From UBA6168 sp041752395 (GTDB lineage: Bacteria > Bacteroidota > Bacteroidia > Chitinophagales > Saprospiraceae), in NCBI GenBank assembly GCA_041752395.1, contig JBGSWN010000073.1, positions 1 to 64,000 of the forward strand: a DNA stretch of 64,000 bases. Direction: 5' to 3'. The notes beneath the pieces were generated by a model that saw nothing but the letters and a program-made list of their open reading frames with translations, did no database searches and was not told where the DNA came from. Made by a program: the position numbers and the translations under genes. Below, piece by piece: positions 25,442-31,718 of this stretch; position 1 is the first letter of the stretch; the number at the start of each line of letters is the position of its first letter.

Positions 25442-25864
25442 TCAAGGTTTATCCACCACGGCCACCGTCAATCGGCTGACACAGACGGGTTTCCCCCGCT
25501 CGTCGGTGATTTCGATGTTCCAAACGTGCATGGAGCGGCCCACCCGGATGGCCGTCACTTTTCCGAAGACAAAACCACGGGTCGCTGGCCGCAGGTGGTT
25601 GGCGTTTATTTCCACGCCGACAGCCATTTTTTTACCCAAATCTTCGATGCAAAGATGAGAGGCCACGCTGCCCAACGTCTCAGCGAGCGCCACGGAAGCG
25701 CCGCCATGCAGCAGGCGGTAGGGTTGCACCGTGCGATTGTCCACAGGCATTTTTGCCACTAAAAAATCTGCGCCGATTTCGGTAAACTCAATGCCTAAAT
25801 TTTCACCCAAAGTGTTAGCATTCAGCGAGTTGAGATAGACAAGGTCAGCCGGTTGTTTCCACAT
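25442..25864 (-). CDS. Hotdog-fold acyl-CoA thioesterase, PaaI/YdiI type
   Basis: A 140-residue single-domain hotdog thioesterase. The central-helix motif YRLLHGGASVALAETLGSVAS contains the HGG turn and the catalytic Glu of the PaaI/MenI/EntH group, and the C-terminal strands VFGKVTAIRVGRSMHVWNIEI complete the fold. Members hydrolyse aroyl- or acyl-CoA (for example dihydroxynaphthoyl-CoA for menaquinone synthesis, or phenylacetyl-CoA derivatives). No menaquinone gene adjoins it, so the substrate is open. Confidence 0.88.
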   Translation of the reverse strand: MWKQPADLVYLNSLNANTLGENLGIEFTEIGADFLVAKMPVDNRTVQPYRLLHGGASVALAETLGSVASHLCIEDLGKKMAVGVEINANHLRPATRGFVFGKVTAIRVGRSMHVWNIEITDERGKPVCVSRLTVAVVDKP

Positions 25865-25867
25865 AAA

Positions 25868-25980
25868 TTAGCGGGTGAGAGAAGTAAGAGGATGAGAGGA
25901 GTGAGAGGATCGGGTGAGCGTATCGTGAGCGGAGTAGCAATGCTCATCTGCTCACCTCTCTCACCCGATCACGCTCTTAC
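25868..25980. repeat. Intergenic inverted repeat of degenerate GTGAGAG units
   Basis: The left half repeats units related to GTGAGAGGA with a period of 8-9 bases. The right half holds the complement, with GATCGGGTGAG (25908-25918) facing CTCACCCGATC (25960-25970). It fills the whole gap between the thioesterase start codon and the stop codon of the S41 protease, which it overlaps at 25977. Confidence 0.65.
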
Positions 25981-27641
25981 TTCAAGGATAGTGGGTTGGT
26001 TTCACGCACCACTTGTTTTGCTTTTTTGATGCAGGGGTCTGATTCGTTCACTACGAAATGATAGCCTAGGTCGGACCAAAGGTGGCGGGCGATTCCTGCC
26101 ATGATGGACATTTTCAATTTGTTTTTCACTTTAGGCCACTTGTTCTCGTTGCGTTTTTCACCACGGGTGACAGCGAAATTGAGAAACTCATTGGCGGTGG
26201 CATCGCTGATGGTGAATTTTGAGGCGAAATCCTCCATGGCGTATTTTTCCAGTTCCGCCCGGTGCGCTTCGAGGTAGCGGAATGCGTAGGCTGGCACATG
26301 CTGGTTCAATCGAATAAAATAGGGAGTGAGCAGCGTAGAATCGAGGGGCACAAAAAAATCGGGTTCAATGCCGCCGCCGCCATAAACGGTGCGGCCGCCG
26401 TCGGTCTGGTACTTCGTCGTGTCTTCGTGTTGGATGTTTTGGCTGTCGTAAAGCTCGCCGTTTTCGATGCGCTCGGCAACGTCGTCTTCGTAGTCGTCAC
26501 GGCCAGCGTAGGGTTTTTGGATGCAACGTCCCGAAGGAGTGTAGTAGCGGGCCACGGTAAGCCGGATGGCCGAGCCGTCCCGCAGGCGATACTGCTCCTG
26601 CACCAGCCCCTTGCCGAAGCTCCTCCGACCAATGATGACGCCCCGGTCCCAGTCCTGAATGGCACCAGCGAGGATTTCACTGGCACTTGCCGAGCCTTCG
26701 TCGGTCAGCACGGCGATGTTTTCTACGTCGTAAAAATTGCGACCCGTTGATTTGTATTCGTTGCGGGGCACATTTTTTCCTTCGGTGTAAACCAGGAGTT
26801 TGTCCTTTTCCTTGAAAAGCTGGCTGAGGATGTTCGTGGCCTCCTGCATGTAGCCGCCGGGGTTTTGCCGAAGGTCAATCACGAGGTGTTTCATGCCTTT
26901 CTCGTCCACGAGTTTTTCCAACGATTTCATGAACTCGTCGTAAGTATTGGCGCTGAAACGGTTGATTTTGACGTAGCCAGTCAGGTCATCGAGCATGTAG
27001 GACACCTCGACGCTGTGCACGGAAATCTTGTCACGTGTGAGGGTAAAATTGCGGAGCGTTTTCTCCAAGCCCCGCTGGATGCCAAGCTTTATTTTCGAGC
27101 CTTTTTCGCCTTTCAATTTTGATAAAATGCCTTCGTAATCAATGTTTTTGCCAATGGTCAGCGAATCTTCAAGCTGGACGATTTTGTCGCCGGAGATGAT
27201 GCCTGCGCCATCAGCGGGGCCGCCGGAGAGGGCAGCGACTACCATCACCGTGTCGTCCACCACCACGAATTCGATGCCGATGCCGTCGAAGCTGCCTTCG
27301 AGCTGTTCGTTCACTTCTTTCAGTTGTTCGGCGGAGATGTAGGTGGAATGGGGGTCGAGCTGGAAAAGGATGTTGTCAATGGCTTCTTTCACAAGGTCGT
27401 CCTTGTCCACGGCGTCCACATAGCGGGATTCGATGTAGCGGATGAGTTCCTCCAATTTCCCTTGGCCGATGGTGCTTGGCGGGAGCGTTTCGTCGCCCTT
27501 GGGCATGTCAATAGCCACAGCGGTGGGCGGGTTCGATTGCATCTTGGTGCCAATGAGCATACCAGCCACCAACATCAGTGAAAACAGCAGGGGCAACCAG
27601 ATATTGAGCTTCTTCGGTGTCGGTGTATTCTCTTGATTCAT
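25977..27641 (-). CDS. S41-family C-terminal processing protease with PDZ domain
   Basis: Periplasmic serine protease of the CtpA/Prc family, 554 residues. A single N-terminal membrane segment (KLNIWLPLLFSLMLVAGMLIG) anchors it. The PDZ domain spans about 115-200 (GIGIEFVVVDDTVMVVAAL). The catalytic core has IDLRQNPGGYMQEATNIL. The nucleophile is Ser319 in EGSASASEILAGA, and Lys344 lies in GRRSFGKGLVQEQ. It degrades or trims proteins with exposed C-termini in the envelope. The start is placed at MNQENTP (27641), because the -7 box at 27684-27691 overlaps the earlier in-frame ATG. Confidence 0.92.
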   Translation of the reverse strand: MNQENTPTPKKLNIWLPLLFSLMLVAGMLIGTKMQSNPPTAVAIDMPKGDETLPPSTIGQGKLEELIRYIESRYVDAVDKDDLVKEAIDNILFQLDPHSTYISAEQLKEVNEQLEGSFDGIGIEFVVVDDTVMVVAALSGGPADGAGIISGDKIVQLEDSLTIGKNIDYEGILSKLKGEKGSKIKLGIQRGLEKTLRNFTLTRDKISVHSVEVSYMLDDLTGYVKINRFSANTYDEFMKSLEKLVDEKGMKHLVIDLRQNPGGYMQEATNILSQLFKEKDKLLVYTEGKNVPRNEYKSTGRNFYDVENIAVLTDEGSASASEILAGAIQDWDRGVIIGRRSFGKGLVQEQYRLRDGSAIRLTVARYYTPSGRCIQKPYAGRDDYEDDVAERIENGELYDSQNIQHEDTTKYQTDGGRTVYGGGGIEPDFFVPLDSTLLTPYFIRLNQHVPAYAFRYLEAHRAELEKYAMEDFASKFTISDATANEFLNFAVTRGEKRNENKWPKVKNKLKMSIMAGIARHLWSDLGYHFVVNESDPCIKKAKQVVRETNPLSLK

Positions 27642-27683
27642 TCCTTGAAAAAATTGTTGGAGGCTATTTGGCGGTTTGTCCCA

Positions 27684-27691
27684 CAAAATTA
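27684..27691 (-). promoter_or_regulatory. -7 box for the S41 protease gene
   Basis: TAATTTTG on the minus strand is an exact TAnnTTTG match, about 43 bases before the ATG. No good -33 element was found. Confidence 0.5.
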
Positions 27692-27970
27692 CGTCAATTA
27701 GGCGTATTCGGTTTTGACACCTGTAATAATGTGTGGCTATGCTTGAAAGTTTGGGGCAAGCCTAGTTTTGAGGCGCTAAAATTTAATAAAAATTGAAAAC
27801 ACGAATGATTGGCCTTTGTTGAAATTTTTGCTGTTCGGTAAAATCAGTGACTATTTGAATCGTTTTTTTGAAAATATCCGACCGTAAACGCATTTTTGTT
27901 GAAATTTTTAAAAGAGCAGCCACCAAGTTTCTTTTGATAAATGCCAGATTCATTTTTTAAATCTTCGCAA
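27692..27970. other. AT-rich divergent intergenic region
   Basis: It lies between the protease and Lrp-type genes. A 14-base direct repeat TTGTTGAAATTTTT occurs near 27817 and 27898 and may be a regulator-binding site, perhaps for the adjacent Lrp-type regulator. No gene is seen. Confidence 0.3.
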
Positions 27971-28441
27971 ATGAACGTAATTGACAAGACCGACAAACTC
28001 ATCCTTTCCCTGCTCATGAACGATGCCGAGCAGCCCTACACCGATATTGCGAAGAAAATCGGCTACGTATCGGGCGGCACGGTGCATGTGCGGATGAAAA
28101 AAATGCGGGACATGGGCATCGTTCAAGGTGCCAATCTCGTGGTTGACCATGACAAACTCGGTTACGACATCTGCGCTTTCCTTGGCATTTATCTCGATAA
28201 AAGTTCGCTCTACGATGATGTGTCGGAGGAACTCAAGAAAATCCCGGAAGTGGTGGAAGCCTACTACACCACTGGCTTGTACAGCATTTTCGCAAAGATT
28301 TACTGCCGGGACACCACCCACTTGCGGGATGTATTGCACGATAAAATCCAGAAGATTTCGGGCATCCAGCGCACGGAGACTTTCATTTCCCTGCAAGAAA
28401 GCATCAACCGCCCGGTGGACATTTTGACCGATGAGGAATAG
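27971..28441 (+). CDS. Lrp/AsnC-family transcriptional regulator
   Basis: A feast/famine regulator of about 156 residues. The N-terminal winged helix-turn-helix reads IDKTDKLILSLLMNDAEQPYTDIAKKIGYVSGGTVHVRMKKM. The C-terminal RAM (ligand-binding) domain runs from LGYDICAFLGIYLDKSS to IQRTETFISLQESINR. Relatives sense amino acids and assemble into octamers. An ATG ten codons upstream (27941) is also possible; 27971 matches usual family length better. The long AT-rich upstream region with a direct repeat would suit autoregulation. The effector is unknown. Confidence 0.88.
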   Translation: MNVIDKTDKLILSLLMNDAEQPYTDIAKKIGYVSGGTVHVRMKKMRDMGIVQGANLVVDHDKLGYDICAFLGIYLDKSSLYDDVSEELKKIPEVVEAYYTTGLYSIFAKIYCRDTTHLRDVLHDKIQKISGIQRTETFISLQESINRPVDILTDEE

Positions 28442-28577
28442 TCCCACTTTCCGCTTGCGCCCTTTAAATTCCCTGATTGGCAGTATTTTGGTGTAGTGTA
28501 AAAGGAGCGGCTTGTTTTTATATGAAAAAAAGCGCAAGTTTCACTCCTTTTGGCTTGGCAGCTATCGTTAAATAACC

Positions 28578-29570
28578 ATGTTGTTCAAACTAAAACCTAC
28601 AAACTTCTTCTTTTGGGTGCTTTCCATTGGGCTTGGGATTGCAGGGCTCTCTTTTGCAGGTAACAAAGACGGCTCACCCGCTCGCCCGCACAAACCTTCA
28701 AACCCTCAAACCCTTAACGACGATACCATCAAATACCGGGGATACCGCCTCGAACTTATCAATTTCCAAGTCTTAAAGACCACCGATGATTGGGTGAAAA
28801 TTAGCTTTGATGTAATCAACTCTGGGCGGATGGATGTCAATTTTTCAAAAAAAGGCACGGAACACTGGGTGCAGTTCATTTTTGAACAATCGCTTTTCAG
28901 CCTCAAACTTGGTGGCCTTCGGGATAATATCCGCCACACACTTTACGACGAAAACTTCGAGCTGGCCGCTGGCCAAACATTGTACCACAAAGAGTTGAAA
29001 GTGCCCGTGGTTATTGCAAAAAAACAGATGCAGCCTGAGCCAATTGCCGGAGGCTTTGAAACAAAAGTGGGCACCCCAACAGCGCTGCCAGAAGCGGAGG
29101 AACCCGAAATGCTGGCAGGCAAAGGCGGCGAAGAAGAACCAGCTTCCAGTGAAACCATGCAGCCCGGCATAGCCGACGACTGCCCCGATATTTACTTTTA
29201 TCGCCTGCGAATCATCGAGCAGGACGATAAATGGGCTACCATTGAATATACCATTGCCAACAAGGGTTTTGGCACCTTCAAGCTGTTTGACAAAAACAGC
29301 AAAAACCAAGAAAAATTGGTGGTGAAAGCTTTCATTTCCGGCGTGCCTACGCTGTCACGAGGCGCACTTTCGGCGGGTGGCCAAATCGTGAAGCCTACGC
29401 CCGGCCAGACTGGCGACCTGCTCCCCGGCGACACCTACACCGGCCAAATGAAGGTGGACGTGCGCAAAAAGACCCGCTACATGAAAAGTCTCATCCTTTC
29501 GCTCGACTCCGACCAGTTCCGGCTCGAATGCGACAAGACGAACAATACGGACGCTGTGATTTTGGATTGA
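28578..29570 (+). CDS. Secreted protein with two repeated beta-sandwich modules
   Basis: A 330-residue exported protein: an N-terminal hydrophobic segment (FFFWVLSIGLGIAGLSFAG), then two related modules. The first starts YRLELINFQVLKTTDDWVKISFDVINSG and the second starts YFYRLRIIEQDDKWATIEYTIANKG. Both have the look of CARDB/DUF11-like Ig sandwiches. They are joined by a Glu/Ala/Pro-rich linker (PTALPEAEEPEMLAGKGGEEEPASSET). The family is not recognised. An octamer repeat (CAAACCCT units, 28691-28714) lies within the coding sequence just after the signal peptide, and a heptamer array begins at the stop codon. Confidence 0.65.
   Translation: MLFKLKPTNFFFWVLSIGLGIAGLSFAGNKDGSPARPHKPSNPQTLNDDTIKYRGYRLELINFQVLKTTDDWVKISFDVINSGRMDVNFSKKGTEHWVQFIFEQSLFSLKLGGLRDNIRHTLYDENFELAAGQTLYHKELKVPVVIAKKQMQPEPIAGGFETKVGTPTALPEAEEPEMLAGKGGEEEPASSETMQPGIADDCPDIYFYRLRIIEQDDKWATIEYTIANKGFGTFKLFDKNSKNQEKLVVKAFISGVPTLSRGALSAGGQIVKPTPGQTGDLLPGDTYTGQMKVDVRKKTRYMKSLILSLDSDQFRLECDKTNNTDAVILD
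28691..28714 (+). repeat. Three octamer repeats inside a coding sequence
   Basis: CAAACCTT, CAAACCCT, CAAACCCT in tandem encode part of the segment HKPSNPQTLN right after the signal peptide. They resemble the intergenic heptamer arrays of this window. Confidence 0.45.
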
Positions 29571-29601
29571 CGATTTACGACTGACGATTGACGATTGTGG
29601 G
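29567..29601 (+). repeat. Heptamer array starting at the stop codon of the two-module protein gene
   Basis: Five units in perfect register: TTGACGA, TTTACGA, CTGACGA, TTGACGA, TTGTGGG. The TGA stop codon is bases 2-4 of the first unit. It forms an inverted repeat with the array at 29671-29712. Confidence 0.75.
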
Positions 29602-29615
29602 TCTCGTGGGAAATT

Positions 29616-29657
29616 AAAAAAAGGGTACGAAGCCAATCAGCTTCGTACCCTTTTTCA
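29616..29657. terminator. Bidirectional terminator between convergent genes
   Basis: A perfect 15-bp stem (AAAAAGGGTACGAAG with CTTCGTACCCTTTTT) and an 8-base loop. It serves both the two-module protein gene and the sigma-factor gene. Confidence 0.9.
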
Positions 29658-29670
29658 TTTCGGCTTTGTG

Positions 29671-29712
29671 CCCCAATCGTAAATCGTAAATCGTCAGTCG
29701 TAAATCAATCAA
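29671..29712 (-). repeat. Heptamer array starting at the stop codon of the sigma-factor gene
   Basis: Minus-strand units TTGATTG, ATTTACG, ACTGACG, ATTTACG, ATTTACG, ATTGGGG in perfect register. The TGA stop codon is bases 2-4 of the first unit, as in the facing array. Confidence 0.75.
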
Positions 29713-30578
29713 GCTCCAAGATAGTGCTTTAACAGCTTGCTGCGGTTGGCGCTGCGAAGTTTGTTGATGGCTTTGTCCTTGATTTGACGTACCCGCTCAC
29801 GGGTCAGGCCGAACTTGTCGCCGATGTCTTCCAGCGACATTGGGTGCTCCACGCCGATGCCAAAGTACAGTTTGATGACGTCCATTTGGCGGTCGGTGAG
29901 CGTGCTCAGTGAGCGCTCAATTTCCGTGCGCAGGGATTCTGTGTACTCCAAATCCTGGTCGGTCTTCGGCGAATGGATGTTCTCCAAAACATCGAGCAGC
30001 GAATTGTCCTCGCCATCCACGAAGGGGGCGTCCATGCTCACGTGGCGGGCGGCCACACCAAGCGTAGTTTCCACTTCTTCTGTTGGTATTTCGAGCAGGG
30101 TGGCCAGCTCTTCTGCGGAAGGCTCCCGCTCAAAGTTCTGCTCCAGTTCGGAGAATGCTTTGTTGATTTTGTTCAGCGAGCCGACCTTGTTCAGCGGCAA
30201 GCGCACGATTCGGCTCTGCTCGGCCAAAGCCTGGAGAATGCTCTGGCGAATCCACCAAACAGCGTAGGAAATGAACTTGAAGCCCCTTGTTTCATCAAAG
30301 CGCTGGGCGGCTTTGATGAGACCGAGGTTTCCTTCATTGATGAGGTCGCTGAGCGAAAGTCCTTGATTTTGGTATTGCTTCGCAACAGAAACGACGAAGC
30401 GCAGGTTGGCTTTTGTGAGTTTTTCGAGGGCAGTTTGGTCGCCTTGCTTGATGCGTTTCGCCAAATCCACCTCCTCCTCCGGTGTTAGCAGGTCCACTTT
30501 CCCTATTTCCTGCAAATATTTCTCAAGAGATTGGCTCTCCCGGTTCGTAATAGACTTTGTAATTTTTAACTGTCTCAT
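29709..30578 (-). CDS. rpoD: Primary RNA polymerase sigma factor, RpoD/SigA
   Basis: Housekeeping sigma-70 factor, 289 residues, the short Bacteroidota form lacking region 1.1. Region 1.2 is SLEKYLQEIGKVDLLTPEEE. Region 2 contains ANLRFVVSVAKQYQNQGLSLSDLINEGNLGLIKAAQRFDETRGFKFISYAVWWIRQSI with the promoter-melting aromatics. Region 3 is LPLNKVGSLNKINKAFSELEQ. Region 4 ends LEDIGDKFGLTRERVRQIKDKAINKLR, the helix-turn-helix that reads the -33 element. It should be the factor that recognises the TAnnTTTG promoters seen across this window. Confidence 0.95.
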   Translation of the reverse strand: MRQLKITKSITNRESQSLEKYLQEIGKVDLLTPEEEVDLAKRIKQGDQTALEKLTKANLRFVVSVAKQYQNQGLSLSDLINEGNLGLIKAAQRFDETRGFKFISYAVWWIRQSILQALAEQSRIVRLPLNKVGSLNKINKAFSELEQNFEREPSAEELATLLEIPTEEVETTLGVAARHVSMDAPFVDGEDNSLLDVLENIHSPKTDQDLEYTESLRTEIERSLSTLTDRQMDVIKLYFGIGVEHPMSLEDIGDKFGLTRERVRQIKDKAINKLRSANRSKLLKHYLGA

Positions 30579-31238
30579 TAATCCGCTAAGCTTTTGAAAA
30601 GGTTTAGTGTCTTCCTGTCAGGTTTGTTTTAGGATAAATCCACGAAAAAGGAAATTCTGAGAATCAGCATTTTAGTGTTTTGTAAATTATTAAAAATAAT
30701 AATACGAAACATATTGATTTACAGAATGTTCTACACTGAAATTGCCGCTTGGTTAAGGTTTGGGTAAAAACGCTGCAAAAATAACAGAATTGAACCAGCT
30801 TATCAACCAAAATACATAGAACTTAATTTATATCCCCGCTTTTACCATACGGAAGACCTTGATTTTTAAGGCCCTTATTGAAGAAACTTCTGTTTTTTTA
30901 ATTGAAAAAAACTTCAAAACAGCTTATTTGCCACTCAATCGAACATTCGAGATGAATTTGATTCGATTTTTTTGAAAAATCAATTTTTTCCTTTTTACTT
31001 GCGGCGTTTCTCGCAAGGTGATAGCAAAAGGCAATTTTGGAGAATCTTTCTCTCAGCCCGTTTAGCAACTACTTTGCCGCATTTTCCAATCAACGTCAAT
31101 GGCTGTTTTGGCAAAACCAAAGCCACCATTTACCAAATAACTTAAGAGCGAAATGGCCACAATTTGTCTCAAAGCGTTGAAAATCAACGAATTGCAACAA
31201 AAAAACACCCAACTTTCGCACAAAAACAATCCAGCTGT
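30579..31238. other. Long AT-rich intergenic region with candidate rpoD promoter
   Basis: No convincing gene was seen. The minus-strand -7 box TATTTTTG at 30776-30783 matches exactly, with GTTG at 30804-30807 as a -33 candidate, giving rpoD a leader of about 190 bases. The rest is rich in A and T tracts. Confidence 0.45.
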
Positions 31239-31628
31239 ATGAAACGAGTAAAGATTACACTGGAATTTATACTCAAGGCTTCACCTACCTTGCTGTATCA
31301 ATTTTTCACCTCACCGTCAGAACTGATCCGTTGGTTCTGCGACGATATCGAAGTACAAGGCGAAACGCTCTACACCTTCAGTTGGGGCGGCTACCCTGAA
31401 CCTGCCCGCCTATCGGAAGACATTGAGGACGAACTTGTCCACTTCGAGTGGCTCGATGAAGAACGGGAGGGCGAGTACTTAGAATACAGGATTTCCCAAT
31501 CCCCAGTTACGAGCGAAACCATCCTCGAAATCACCGACTTCTGCGACGAAGACGAGGTGAAGGAGCAAAAAGCGCTTTGGGAGTCTCAAATTAAAGCGTT
31601 GAAGAAAGAAACTGGCAGCGGGAATTGA
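31239..31628 (+). CDS. START-like domain protein
   Basis: A 129-residue protein starting MKRVKITLEFILKASPTLLYQFFTSPSELIRWFCDDIEVQGETLYTFSW. The helix-grip pattern of strand, helix and then SPSELIRWFCDDI matches the START/AHSA1-like (SRPBCC) family that is widespread in Bacteroidota as a single-domain protein. The chain is strongly acidic in its middle and C-terminal half (EDIEDELVHFEWLDEEREGEYLEY). The ATG at 31239 gives the usual family N-terminus; an upstream ATG at 31164 would add 25 residues without homologous character. Ligand unknown. Confidence 0.75.
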   Translation: MKRVKITLEFILKASPTLLYQFFTSPSELIRWFCDDIEVQGETLYTFSWGGYPEPARLSEDIEDELVHFEWLDEEREGEYLEYRISQSPVTSETILEITDFCDEDEVKEQKALWESQIKALKKETGSGN

Positions 31629-31692
31629 TTTTTGTTGCTGCGCAACCAGGCACTACAAGCTCGTTTCACTTTCCCAACCTTAATTTTCTGCG

Positions 31693-31700
31693 TACGTTTG
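31693..31700 (+). promoter_or_regulatory. -7 box for the AddB-like nuclease gene
   Basis: TACGTTTG is an exact consensus match, 18 bases before a TTG start codon at 31719. No ATG is available near the start of the conserved sequence. Confidence 0.5.
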
Positions 31701-31718
31701 CCCAAATCAAACCTCGCT

